From: Hygrophila difformis
Taxonomy: Eukaryota > Streptophyta > Magnoliopsida > Lamiales > Acanthaceae
DNA length: 64,000 bases
Assembly (NCBI GenBank): GCA_030278955.1
Contig: JAOANR010000001.1
Location: 39,458,890 to 39,522,889, forward strand
Direction: 5' to 3'
Below are positions 20,403-32,845 of the stretch, piece after piece. A program made the position numbers and the translations under genes. The notes under the pieces are model-generated. The model did no database searches, was not told the DNA's origin, and saw nothing but the letters and a program-made list of their open reading frames with translations. Each line of letters starts with the position of its first letter. The first letter of the stretch is position 1.

Positions 20403-23154
20403 TGTAATACCCGAGAATTTCCCAACATAAAATAAAACAATAATTAAATAAATAAATAATAAATAAAATAAATACTATAAATAAATAAACAAATCCAGCA
20501 AATAAAAGAAATAAATAAAGATAAGGAAATGAGAAATGAGGTTTTTACTTAAAAATGAATTAAAGGAATTTAATTCAGTAAAAGGATGGATAAATGGTAC
20601 ACCAAAACCCGACACTAATGAACTCGAGTATTCGAGTCCAAAACATCCAATTAGACTGAGAATAAAATTAGAAAGAAAGTATGAACCCGAATATACCCCG
20701 GGAATCGGAATTCGGGAGCATAGAGGGATAGAAACCCGAAAGAGAGGCGGAAAAGCACGACGGATCGCACGACCCGCCCGGACCGAAGTCCAGGCGAAGT
20801 CGGCACGGTGGCCGCGCGGTGGAGGGCGATTAGCGCGCCACGACCGCGCCACTTGACAGATTTGGTCGTTGCGTGAATCTCTCGCCCGAATGCGGATTTT
20901 TCGACTTTCGGTTGAACATCTCTCGACCCAAGACCTTTAGGTCAGATGTGGACGCCCTAGGGATTGAGAATTCTATAAATAGGCCCCTTGGGAGCCCCAA
21001 ACAAGTTTACAAAACCCTACAACCTTCTATACGTTCGAAACCCTAAATTCGGAGTCGACGGAAAGCACCAAACGGAGGCAGCAGCTTTCGACGAAAATCC
21101 AAGGATCTCCAAACGTTGTGGTAAGCTCTAGTCCGATAAATCTCTTCACGTTTCAATCCGAAAACGGATTCTAACTTCGATTCTTTTCTTTCTACACCCC
21201 GTATTGAATCTAGATCGTAGAACCCGACGAACGGAGAGGAGAAACGGTGATCTGGAAGCCACGCCTCCGAACTAGACATCCCCGACATTCATAGACACTG
21301 TAAGTTAACTCTTACATGGTTTTGGGATGAATTAAAACATTCAAAACTAAAAGATTAACATGAAACCGAAATTCTGTCAACTATTACTTTCTACCGGTGC
21401 AACAGATTTGTTGAATTTTTCCGACCCTTAAAACGAAATCAAACGGAAAAACTTAAAACATTAAAAACGTTCCTAAGACTTAGTCCTAGCTACTGTAAAA
21501 ATTTCAGAATTTTTGGAGTTGATTTGATATGTGAAAACCCGTTGAAACCGAACTGTTTGATTCTAGATCTCGAAATCTTGGACAGAACTTAGGAATGATC
21601 TTGATCACGTTTTTGACATGGGATCTAGGCTGTTTTAGATCTTTGGCCAAACATGAAAGTTGTAGATAAATGTCTTAAGATGATCCCTGTCAAATTTCAT
21701 TAAATTTGGAGTTGAATTGATATGGTAGAATTTGAAATCTGTGAACTGTGATGTATTAAACTCGGACAGATTTCTTCTTATGCGAAAATTGGCGATTTTG
21801 ACCTACTTAGGTATCTCGGATTGAAAAGATTAAAACACAAAAGTTGCAGATCTTGATGTTTCCGAGTCAGATATGAAATTTTGGAAATTTTGGAATTAAA
21901 TCTGATTTTAGACGAATTTTGGAGTAAACTGTGATTTACCTAAACGAAATCTTGAAATCTTGTTGAAACATGGAATTAACCTTTAGGGTTGAAATAAGTT
22001 GAGATATAACCGAGTCAAATCTTGAAATCTTGTTCAAACGGTGAAATTAGCCTTTAAGGTTTAAATCATTGGGAATTCTTTGAAATAAAGTACACATGAA
22101 ATATCCTGCTTGCCGAAAGGCAATTGAAAAATCTTGCTTGCCGAAAGGCAATTGAAAAATCTTGCTTGCCGAAAGGCAATTGAAATATCTTGCTTGCCGA
22201 AAGGCAATTGAAATATCTTGCTTGCCGAAAGGCAATTGAAATATCCTGCTTGCCGAAAGGCAATTGAAAAATCTTGCTTGCCGAAAGGCAATTGAAATAT
22301 CTTGCTTGCCGAAAGGCAATTGAAATATCTTGCTTGCCGAAAGGCAATTGAAATATCCTGCTTGCCGAAAGGCAATTGAAAAATCTTGCTTGCCGAAAGG
22401 CAGTTGAAATATCTTGCTTGCCGAAAGGCAATTGAAATATACTGCTTGCCGGAAGGCAATTGAAATATAAAACTTGCCGAATGGAAATTGAAATATAAAC
22501 TTGAAACATGAGACATGAGATATGAAACTAGGAGACTCGAAAATTGTTCCTTTTGGATTATGCTTTTAAATTATGTCCTATAATTATATTGCTTTGCAAA
22601 TAATATTTATGCTCTTATGAAATCTCTATCCTTTAAATTATGCCATTTAATTATTGTTAGATAAATAAGTTAAATTATGTGGTGTTGTGCACATGTTTTC
22701 TTTAAATATTAAATAATGGCTTTGAAACCCCATAGTTATGTATGTGTTAACTTACTCAGCACGTAGTGCTGACCAAAACCATATTTTCTTTTTCTTTTCT
22801 TCCAGAGTTGAGAATTATGCATCGTCATATGCATACACGGGAAGCTTGGGATGATATATTAGTTTGAATTTTTGTATTAGACTAGATCTTGCATGAACGG
22901 GCCTGTTTAACCCGTGATTAGGCCATGTTGGCCCTATATTTAAATTCCGCTGCGATACATATATGTAAATATTATTTTCCGCTGCAACTTTGATGTATTA
23001 TTTTTAAATTATATATGAATGGGCTGTTTGAATATTTTAAATTCTGAAAAACCATAGCCTTGCATCTCTTTAGTGAGCTCGGAGAAACCGTGTCTTGCTA
23101 GGGAGGTGTGGCGGTGACACCCCGACCTGGGTGACCAAAAACCGGGGTGTTACA
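20403..23154 (+). repeat. TRG1 3' LTR
   Basis: Near-identical to 15519-18242 (about 20 substitutions by eye) but 28 bp longer, exactly one tandem unit. TATAAATA is at 20974-20981. Confidence 0.93.
22105..22496 (+). repeat. 14 tandem 28-bp hairpin units in the TRG1 3' LTR
   Basis: Same unit as 17221-17584. CCTG units are 1, 6 and 10, so the first block holds five units instead of four. The added unit accounts for the whole LTR length difference. Confidence 0.9.
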
Positions 23155-23291
23155 GCGGGGGCATCCCGCGCACCTTGGGGTTGTTCCATCTCAGGTTGAA
23201 TTGGTTCAGTGACGTTTGGTAGTGTCTCAGTAGGAGTTTCAGTGGTGGTTTGGGGAGCGGTTTGAGTCCTTCCTCTTCCTCTGGGTGCCAT
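23155..23291 (-). CDS. TEK1 gag, N-terminal fragment
   Basis: The ATG is 23291-23289. The peptide MAPRGRGRTQ followed by a Thr/Glu/Pro-rich stretch is cut at 23155 by TRG1. It continues in frame at 15513 once TRG1 and one TSD copy are discounted. Confidence 0.85.
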
Positions 23292-23554
23292 TCTGGTACA
23301 AATAGGATAGTTTAGGACTGATGAATTTAGCATATAGTCTAAGCAATTTCTATGAATGTATATGTGTGCAGTAATTTAGCACGTGGTGCTTTGTTCGGAT
23401 TAAGAAGCATCGTATGCTTCGGGGTTTTATTTTATTTTGTTTTGTTTGTTTTGATTTAAAAAAAATAAATCGGGCATTTTATTTCCTCAAAAGAAATTTT
23501 TAGTACAAAAGTAGAGATATTTTACTAGCAAAATAATATCTAACAATAGAATCT

Positions 23555-23890
23555 CTAGTGTCTCATGACGTCCTCCGGTGGGGTAGCAGGATCTTCCTCC
23601 GGATCTTCCTCCTCCGAACTCGGCGGTAGTAGGTCGTCAAAGATAGTGTTTAAATCTTGCCCGTGGGCATCGATGTATTCCTTTAGTATTAAGTTTTGTG
23701 TAGTGAGGGTTTGAACTTGGCGCTCGAGTTGGTTTATGCGGTGATGATCCGCCTCTCTCAAGTTGCCCATGTGATGTAAATTGGCCTCCAATTGAGCCAT
23801 ACGGTACTTCATTTGCTCTAGGGTTTGGTGGGAATCGAGATGAACGCTCATCATCCTGACCATCAACTGCATCATGTCTTGACTAGCCAT
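23555..23890 (-). CDS. Small coiled-coil ORF in the TEK1 leader
   Basis: 111 residues, starting MASQDMMQLMVRMM. The middle (about residues 20-75) has heptad-like Leu/Met spacing consistent with a coiled coil (MAQLEANLHHMG, INQLERQVQTL). The end is acidic and Pro-rich (EEEDPEEDPATPPED). It lies between the primer site and gag, 263 bases upstream of the gag ATG, on the same strand. I recognise no family. TRG1 lacks it. It could be an accessory protein, an upstream regulatory ORF, or chance. Confidence 0.5.
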   Translation of the reverse strand: MASQDMMQLMVRMMSVHLDSHQTLEQMKYRMAQLEANLHHMGNLREADHHRINQLERQVQTLTTQNLILKEYIDAHGQDLNTIFDDLLPPSSEEEDPEEDPATPPEDVMRH

Positions 23891-23924
23891 CTAGCGCAAG
23901 CAAGAGATCTACGTTAATATTCGC

Positions 23925-24058
23925 CAAGATTCTAAGTTCGAGTTTCCAAGATTCTAAGTTCAAGTTTCGCCAAGATGCTAAGTTCAAGTTTCGCCAAGAT
24001 TCTAAGTTCAAGTTTCGCCAAGATTCTAAGTTCAAGTTTCCAAGATGCTAAGTTCATA
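23925..24058. repeat. Tandem ~24-bp repeat in the TEK1 leader
   Basis: About six copies of a unit containing CCAAGATTCTAAGTTCAAGT, some reading GATGCTAAG. It is placed between the primer site and the small ORF. Confidence 0.8.
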
Positions 24059-24259
24059 GCAGAGATGCGACATGCATATGCAAATGATAATTCCCCCCAA
24101 TAATAATTTAATACACCATATACTTTTCCATGGGTTTTAAAATAAAGAATAAAAATTCTTCCATGGAAATAATACTTTAAAATTTAAAATAATAGTCAAA
24201 ATATTAATAGTAGTTTAAAAATAGTAACGGTTTAAAAATAATAGTTTAAAAATAGCCGG

Positions 24260-24271
24260 GCTCTGATACCA
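24260..24271 (-). other. TEK1 primer binding site (initiator tRNA-Met)
   Basis: GCTCTGATACCA on the plus strand, three bases from the LTR. The spacing is the same as in TRG1. Confidence 0.9.
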
Positions 24272-24274
24272 ACT

Positions 24275-26871
24275 TGTAACACCCCGGTTTTTGGTCACCC
24301 AGGTCGGGATGTCACCGCCACATCTCCCTAGTAAGACACGGTTTCTCCGAGCTTACTAAAGAGATGCAAGGCTAGGTATTGCAGTATTTAAAAACATTTA
24401 AAGCATTCAAAATAGCCCATACAATATCATTCGAAAATAATAATAGCATAGCGCAGCGGAAATATTTAGTTTAGTACAGTATCGCAGCGGAAAATATAAA
24501 AAAGGCCGACATGGCCAAAACACGGGTTAAACAGGCCCGTTCATAATATAGTCTAAGTACGAAATTTAAAAGCAAAATAACAATTCCCAAAATCCCATGC
24601 ATGATTCGTGCTCATACAGGCTCATTCCACATATTCTGTAAAGAAAGGAATAAAAATGGTTTTGGTCAGCAAAATTTGCTGAGTAAGTTAACACATGCAT
24701 GATCGTAGGGTTTAAAAGCCATAAATTTGATAATTTAACAAAAGCATGATAATAACATAATATTTAGTTTCATCTAATCCATATCCAATAGCATAATTTA
24801 TCTCAGGCACTATTTAACAACACATATCACATGGTTCAAGATAATAGCCATAATAAAGCATTTACATAATAAATTTGACACCAATATCATTTAATCTAGT
24901 TTAATTTAATTTAGAATCCCCATTACATTCCCGATTTGGTATTTCAAAGTTTCACGATAAAAATCGCGATGTCAACAAGTTTAGCCGGTAGCCCGGCGGC
25001 CGCAGCCGTATCAGCCATACCCAGTACCACTCCTGAGCCTCGGGAAACCCATACGGATATTCACGAGAGTGTAGGCTCTATATTTCGCCGTTTTGGCAAT
25101 ATCACATTTCAAGTATAGCGCGCGGGGTCACCATCGTCCATTACGGCACGAAGTGAATCGTTAGGGGGCACCCTGCAGAGCACTCACCCCTAATTTTAAT
25201 TTATCAAGTTTGTAAGGGGATCTAGTTTTTAAAATCTGCCTTCCATTGTATTAATTTAGAACCAATATCTCAATTCGTTTCAACCCTAAAGGTTAATTCC
25301 ATGTTTCAACAAGATTTCAAAATTTCGTTTCGGTAAATCACAGTTTACTCCAAAATTCGTCTAAAATCAGATTTAATTCCAAAAATTCCATAATTTCATA
25401 TCTGACTCGGAAACATCAAGATCTACAACTTTCGTGTTTTAACTTTTTCAATCCGAGATACCTAAGTAGGTCAAAATCGCCAATTTTCACATAAGAAAAA
25501 TTCTGTCCGAGTTTAACATGTCACAGTTTAAAGATTTCAAATTCTACCATATCAATTCAACTCCAAATTTAATGAAATTTGATAGGGATCATCTTAAGAC
25601 ATTTATCAACAACTTTCGTGTTTGGCCAAAGATCTAAAACAGCCTAGATCCTATGTCAAAAACGTGATCAAGATCATTCCTAAGTTCTGTCCAAGATTTC
25701 GAGATCTAGAATCAAACAGTTCGGTTTCAACGGGTTTTCACATATCAAATCAGCTCCAAAAATTCTCAAATTTTTACAGTAGCTAGGTCTAAGTCTTAGG
25801 AACGTTTTTCGTGTTTTAAGTTTTTCCGTTTGAGTTCGTTTTAAGGGTCGGAAAAATTCAACAATTCTGTTGCGTCGGTAGGAAAACAAAAGTGGACAGA
25901 TTTATGGTTCTTGTCAAATCTTTTAGGTTTCGAATGTTTTAAAATCTCCCAAAACCATGTAAGGTTAACTTACAGTGTCTATGAACGTCGGGAATGTCCA
26001 ATTCGGAGGCGTGGCTTCCAGATCACCGTTTCTCCTCTCCGTTCGTCGGGTTCTACGATCTAGATTCGATACGGGGGTGTAGAAAGAAAAAAGGAGATGA
26101 TTAGGATTCGTTTTCGAATCGTTTATTGAATAAAGATTGGACCGAGACTTACCACGACTATGGAGATCTGTAGAGAAACTCGTCCAACAACGTTCGTCTT
26201 GGTTTCGTGCCTCCGACGACTCCGGATTTAGGGTTTCGAACGTATAGAATGTTGTAGGGTTTTGTAAACTTGCTCGGGGCTCCCAAGGGGCTTATTTATA
26301 GAATTCTTAATTCCTAGGGCGTCCACAACCGACCTAAAGGTCTGGAGTCGAGAGATGTTCAACCGAAAGTCGAAAAATCCGCGTTCGGGCGAGAGATTCA
26401 CGCAACAAACGAATCTGTGAAGTGGCGCGGTCGTGGCGCGCTAATCCCCCTCCAACGCGCGGCCACCGCGCCGACTTCGCCTGGACTTCGGTCCGGGCGG
26501 GTCGTGCGATCCGTCGTGCTTTTCCGCCTCTCTTTCGGGTTTCTATCCCTCTATGCTCCCGAATTCCGATTCCCGGGGTATATTCGGGTTCTTACTTTCT
26601 CTCTAATTTTATTCTCAGTCTAATTGGATGTTTTGGACTCGAATACTCGAGTTCATTAGTGTCGGGTTTTGGTGTTCCATTTATCCATCCTTTTGTTTAA
26701 TTAAATTCCTTTAATTCCTTTTTAAGTAAAAGTCTCATTTCTCATTTCCCTATCTTTATTTATTTCTTTTATTTGCTGGATTGGTTTATTTATTTATAGT
26801 ATTCATTTTATTTATTATTTATTTATTTAATTATTGTTTCATTTTATATTGGAAAATTCTCGGGTATTACA
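24275..26871 (-). repeat. TEK1 5' LTR
   Basis: 2,597 bp, near-identical to 8099-10695. TATAAATA on the minus strand is at 26293-26300. Confidence 0.93.
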
Positions 26872-26876
26872 GAAGA
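26872..26876. repeat. TEK1 target-site duplication (right), GAAGA
   Basis: Partner of 8094-8098. Confidence 0.92.
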
Positions 26877-27058
26877 TTCTTATCTCATCCTCCTTCATTC
26901 CATCACAGCTTCATTTCTCGAATTCCTGAAATTAAAGAATAAAAGAATTAGAGATGAAAAATAAATCTAAGGAAAAAGGGAAATACTACTCAGTTAACCT
27001 GGGTAGTATCCACCCCCCTATTTTTTATTTTATTTTTTTTTTAAGGGAAAACAGAAAA
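26877..27058 (-). other. ATH1 segment just after pol, with purine tract
   Basis: On the minus strand an A/G tract ending in AATAGGGGGGTGGA (about 27009-27045) follows the pol stop. It resembles a polypurine tract, but no LTR start follows it. Confidence 0.45.
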
Positions 27059-30000
27059 CTAAGGATTATCCAAATATTCAGTTTGGATATTTAGATCTTG
27101 TTGACCAATATACTCCTTTAGCCTGTGTCCATTTACAGTCTTTTCTCCTTCATTGAGCATAATTGTAACTGCTCCATTGTCATGAACGGCTACAATAGGA
27201 AATGGTCCTGTCCACCTTGATCTGAGCTTACCTGGAAATAATTTCAAACGAGAATTATAAAGCAAAACCCATTGACCAACAGAAAATTCCTTATGTTTAA
27301 TTTTTGAATCATGAATTTTCTTAGTTCGATCTTTATAAATCTTGCTGCTTTCATATGCTTCCAGTCTCATCTCTTCCAATTTAGACAGATCAAACTTCCT
27401 CTTATCTTGTCCTGACTGAAAATCCATGTTGAGCATTTTAATGGCCCAATATGCTCTATGTTCTAACTCAACTGGGAGATGGCATGCTTTTCCAAAAACT
27501 AATCTGTAGGGAGACATTCCTATAGGAGTTTTAAAAGCAGTTCTGTAAGCCCATAAAGCATCATCTAGCTTCTTTGACCAGTCTTTTCTTGTAATATTCA
27601 CAGAAGCTTGTAAAATGTGCTTGATTTCCTTATTGGATACCTCCACCTGTCCACTTGTCTGAGGATGATATGGTGATCCTACTTTATGATGAACACCATA
27701 CTGCTTCAGTAATTTCTCAAAGAGTTTATTCACAAAGTGAGATCCTCCATCAGATATAATGGCACGAGGGGCTCCAAACCTGGTAAAAATATTCTTTTGT
27801 AGAAATTTAGTAACTTGTTTAGCTTCATTATTGGGTAAGGCTACTGCTTCTACCCATTTTGAGACATAATCAACAGCTACTAGAATATAATGATTACCAA
27901 AAGATGGGGGAAATGGTCCCATAAAATCAATTCCCCAAACATCAAATATCTCTACTTCTAAAATCCCTTTTTGAGGCATTTCTTCTCTCATTGAAATGTT
28001 TCCCAGTCTTTGACATCTGTCACACATCTTTATAAGTTTCTGGGAATCCAAAAAGATAGTTGGCCAGTAAAACCCACAGTCTAAAACTTTTCTAGCAGTC
28101 CTAGCAGGACCATGATGGCCTCCTAAACGGTTCTCATGACACTTTCTAACAATTTGAAAACCTTCTTTTTCATGAACACAGCGCCTAATAACCTGATCAG
28201 AACAAAACTTGAATAAAAAAGGATCATCCCAATAGTATTTCTGAATTTCTCTGAAAAACCTTGACTTCTGATGAGAGTCTTTAAATTTTGGGACAATCTT
28301 GCAAGCTAGATAATTAGCAAAATCTGAAAACCAAGGACAATCAAATTGATGTAACTGCAAAGCATACAATTGTTCATCTGGAAATTTATCATTTACAACT
28401 TCCTCCTTCTCTGTTTTCTCCTCCAATCTAGAAAGATGGTCTGCTACTCCATTATCTTTTCCTTTTCTATCCTTGATAATAATGTCAAATTCTTGTAGAA
28501 GCAAAACCCATCTTATCAGCCTCGGTTTGGCTTCTTGCTTTGAGAAAAGATATCGTAATGCAGAATGATCTGTGTAAACTATAGTTTGGGCTCCAATAAG
28601 ATACTGTCTGAACTTGTCAAAAGCAAAAACTACAGCATACATTTCCTTTTCTGTAGTAGTGTAGTTTATCTGAGCATCATTAAGAGTATGGCTAGCATAA
28701 TAGATAACATGATGTTTGCCTTCTTTATGTTGCCCTAAAACTGCTCCTACTGCATTCTCACTTCCATCACACATAAGCTCAAAAGGTAGACTCCAATCAG
28801 GAGACTGAACTATAGGTGCAGTGATTAATTTCTCCTTCAAAGTCTTAAAAGCTATCAAGCAATCTTCATCAAAGCTAAATATCACATCCTTATGAAGAAG
28901 ATTACATAAGGGTCTTGCTATCTTAGAAAAGTCCTTAATAAACCTTCTATAAAAACCAGCATGACCAAGAAAACTCCTTACTGCCTTAATTGTTTTGGGT
29001 GGTGGTAGATTTGATATTACAGAAACTTTAGCCTTGTCTACTTCTATTCCTGCTCTAGATACTTTGTGTCCTAGGACAATTCCTTCCTGAACCATGAAAT
29101 GAAACTTTTTCCAGTTAAGAACTAGGTTAGTGTCCTCACATCTCTGCAAAATTTTTGACAAATTTTTTAAAGAATCTTCAAAGTCAGTTCCATGAACAGT
29201 AAAATCATCCATAAACACTTCAATGCATTTTTCAATAAAATCAGAAAAAATACTCATCATGCATCTTTGAAGCGTAGCAGGAGCATTACATAATCCAAAA
29301 GGCATTCTTCTATAAGCAAATGTTCCATAAGAGCAAGTAAAAGTTGTTTTCTCATGATCTTCACTAGCAATAACTATTTGATTATAACCTGAATAACCAT
29401 CTAAAAAGCTGTAAAATGGTTTACCTGACAGTCTTTCTAACATTTGATCAATGAATGGTAAAGGAAAATGATCTTTTCTTGTGGCAGTGTTTAATTTTCT
29501 ATAATCAATGCAAACTCTCCAACCAGTTACTGGTCTTGTTGCTACTTCATCACCATGTTCATTGGTCACAATACAAATCCCACCCTTTTTGGGTACAACT
29601 TGTGTTGGACTCACCCATTTACTATCAGAGATAGGATAGATTATACCTGCATCAAGTAGCTTGATTACCTCCTTCTTGACAACTTCCTGCATTGGTGGAT
29701 TTAGCCTCCTTTGTGGTTGTCTGGATGGTTTGTATTCATCCTCCATCAGAATCCTATGCATACAAATGTGTGGACTGATGCCTTTGATATCTGCTATAGT
29801 CCAAGCAATTGCCTGAATATGATTTTTAAGAGTACCTACTAGAGCTTGTTCTTGTTCTTCACTCAATTTGGATGAAATTATTACCGGAAGCTTCTTTTTG
29901 TCTGCCAAAAAGGCATACTTAAGATGTTCTGGTAATACTTTAAGCTCAAGCTCAGGTGGGTTTTCTATTGATGGAATTAATTTGCTTCGAGTTTGCACTT

Positions 30001-32845
30001 CCATCTTTAAATCAGATCCTTCTTCAGAAAGGTCTGTTTTATCAATGTCATCCTCAGATTGCTCTGAAGATGGCATATCCTCACTTTCTGATCCATCCTT
30101 GATTTCACCAGTCTCAGGATCAGCGAATCTAACCGCGCACAAGTAAGCAAAAGTAGCATCTTTAGCATTTGTGAGTGGGGTGAGATTGTCCTCAATTACA
30201 TCAGTGGTAAAGAGATTATAGTAATCAAAAAGATTTCCCCCCTCCATAGTACTAGCATCTAATTCCTTCCCCGCTACATTGGTTTCAAAAGCGTTAAAAG
30301 GATATGTTGACATCTTCATCATGTCGAAAGTGACCTCCTGGTTATCAACATGAAGTTTCACTATGTCATTCTTTGCATCAATCATGGCTCCCGCAGTCAC
30401 AAGAAAAGGCCTCCTTAATATGATAGGAATTCTGACATTTTCGTCAATATCAAGAATGACAAAGTCAGCTGGAAAACAAAGGCCTCCTGTCTTTACTATA
30501 ACATCTTCAATGATCCCTTCTGGTCTGGTGCTCGATTGGTCAGCAAAGAAGAGGGTCATATTAACTGGCCTCATCTTTCCCAAATCCAAACGTCTCGCCA
30601 TAGCAAGTGGCATTACATTGATGCTGCTTCCTAAGTCACAGAGTCCTCGCCCAGCTTCTTTACAGTTGATAATCAGAGGTAAAGTAAAACTCCCTGGATC
30701 TTCAAGCTTTGGAGGAATCCTTTATTGAAGAACCAAGCTACAATTTTGATTTAAGACCACCATTTGCTGCTCTCATGCACTTCGTTTCCCTGAAATTAAT
30801 TCTTTCAGAAACTTAGCGTAAGTGGGCATTTCAGCATTTAATTCAACCAAATGGATTGATATTTCAATGGCCTTAATCTTTTCAAGAAATTTCTTAAATT
30901 TAATTTCTTGAAGATCGTTTTTGAGTCTCCCAGGATATGGTATCCTGGGCATGTGTTCATCCAGTGAATCCTTTTTGTTACCTGTAGAGTTAGGATTATC
31001 ATTACCTCCCTCTTTTTCCTTTGGAAAGGAATATCCTGAGACATTCTTTTCCAAACCCTTATCCTCAAGTATCTGTCTTTGTTCAGGGTGATCATCTTCT
31101 TCCATTGTTTGAACATCCTTGAACTTTTTCTGCTGCAGCAACCTATCCCTTTTCTTTTCAAATTCAGGATCAACAACCTCTTTTCCTCCCCTCAATGTAA
31201 CTGCCATACATTGTGGGTTTGTTTCAGAGGAACTTGGTAATTTTCCTTTTTCTCTCTGCTGTAGTAATTTGGGCATCTCTGTTACTGAATTCTCAACATT
31301 CTTGATTGAAGCCTGCAGTTGGTTGTTCGTCTCTGTCTGCTTAACAATGAACTCCTTCAAAGCATTCTCCACCTTTAAAGAGTAAGTATGGTCTTGAGCA
31401 ACAGGATAAGGTTGATGTGGAAAGTTCACCGGGACTGGTGCAAACTGTCCAAATGGCCTATTCTGTTGGTTCATCTGTTGGAGAGGTCTCTGAGGGTACA
31501 TCTGTTGTTGTGGATAAAATGGTTGTGGAGGACGAAACTACTGCTGATTTTGTTGTTGTGGGTTCAGAAGATGTGCATTTTGTACATTCTGAGTATTACC
31601 ATAACTCAGATTCGGGTGTTTATTCTGAAATCCGGTGTAGTTACAACTCTCATCTTGCTTTGGAGCTTCCTGAATTTGTGGACACTGATCATTGTGATGT
31701 GGCCCTGAGCAAATTCCGCACTGATACACCGGTTCCATTGGAGCAGGTTGAAGGATCATGACTGGTTGCTGTTGTTGTTGATGCTGAGCCTGTTGATTTG
31801 CTTGCTGAGCTAACTGTAGCTCAGCAATCTGCTTAGTGAGTGCTGCAAATTTCTCTTCATTCTTGTCTGTATGGATGACAAGACTCTTTCTGGTAGGAGA
31901 TGGTGGATCATCATCTTGGAGGACTGCTCTGCTGGCTGTCATGGTGTCTATTGTTGACCACGCTCTATCAAGTGGCATCTGAAGTAATTGTTCCCCTCCA
32001 GTGGCATTAATCATCATCTGCCAAGTGTGAGTGAGTCCAGTGAAGAAGATCTTTAACAGTCTTCTTTCTGTTATACCATGCTGTGGACATCTCTTAAGCA
32101 TGTCAAAGAATCTGTCCCGAGCATCCTTCAGAGATTCTCCTTTTCTCATCTTGAAACTAGAGATCTTGTCTACCCATTCGTCTACTTTGCTTTCAGGAAA
32201 ATACTTGAGTAGGAAGTTCCTGACTAATTCTGGCCACGTAGCCTTCTGTTGAGCATTCAATGAATCATACCATTCTTTCGCTGAACCATCCAAAGAGAAT
32301 GGAAACATAGCTAATTGAATGGTTTCCCTTGAGGCTCTTCGTTTCTTCACTGTCTTACTTAGTTCAACAAACTTTTTGAGATGTAAATGTGGATCTTCAG
32401 CACTCATTCCATAAAAGGCTCTAGAAGATGCTAGGTTTAATATACCAGGCGGTATATCAACCTCTTCATCCATTCCAGCCAAATACTGATCGACATTAGG
32501 TTGACATGGTTGATATTGCTCTTCTTGAGGATTTGGAACAGGATTAGCAAAATTTGGTGGAAAATAGTGTTGATGAATAAATTGTGGTGCAGCAGCTCTC
32601 TGTGGTGCTTGAAAAGGTCCTCGAAGTGGAACATTTTGCTGATTATCTGGTTGTCCATTTGGTAAGTTTCCAGGTCCGTCATTCTGTCCATTGTTAGCCA
32701 TCCTAGTTATTGTTGAAAGATTCCCTTCCACAAGATCTCTCTGTCTCCTTCTTGCACTTGCTCTGATCAGCCTTGTTGTTCTCTCAAGTTCACAATTAAA
32801 AGGAAGCAAAGGTGGTCTTGAAGATCGAGTTATTCTCTCGCTCAT
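27059..32845 (-). pseudogene. ATH1 gag-pol polyprotein (Athila type), three in-frame stops
   Basis: A single 1,929-codon frame interrupted only by stops at 31538-31540 (TAG), 30773-30775 (TGA) and near 30720 (TAA). There is no frameshift. Gag (32845 to about 31540) has the Athila start region RQRDLVEGNLSTITRMAN and the capsid block FPFSLDGSAKEWYDSL, followed by a Gln-rich linker. Protease has [13 protein letters not shown], where DLGAS is usual. RT has [36 protein letters not shown] and active site FMDDFTVHG. RNase H has [11 protein letters not shown] and [10 protein letters not shown]. Integrase has [25 protein letters not shown] and [12 protein letters not shown]. The lineage call rests on these motifs. 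It is probably inactive unless the stops are recent or read through. Confidence 0.92.

Larger units (their letters stand above)
15519..23154 (+). mobile_element. TRG1: gag-only (TR-GAG-type) LTR retrotransposon inserted in TEK1 gag
   Basis: The LTRs are 15519-18242 (2,724 bp) and 20403-23154 (2,752 bp). It has an initiator-tRNA-Met primer site, one gag ORF, a PPT and a GCGGG TSD. There is no protease, RT, RNase H or integrase. The LTR ends, PPT and post-pol segment match TEK1 closely, but the gag is clearly diverged from TEK1 gag. This suggests a standing non-autonomous lineage that borrows TEK1-type enzymes, rather than a fresh deletion. Confidence 0.93.
8099..26871 (-). mobile_element. TEK1: Tekay/Del-type chromovirus LTR retrotransposon, interrupted by TRG1
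   Basis: Both LTRs are 2,597 bp (8099-10695 and 24275-26871), with TG/CA ends and a 5-bp TSD. The primer site is complementary to initiator tRNA-Met. The PPT is at 10696-10710. The gag-pol encodes a C-terminal chromodomain-like segment, and this with the long LTRs points to the Tekay (Del) clade. By eye the LTRs differ at about 15-20 positions, suggesting a fairly recent insertion. Confidence 0.92.

Noticed and set aside
26877..27058. ATH1 3' LTR directly after pol
   Set aside because: The sequence after the purine tract does not match the 5' LTR start, and the TSD joins it to 8098, which is not LTR-like.
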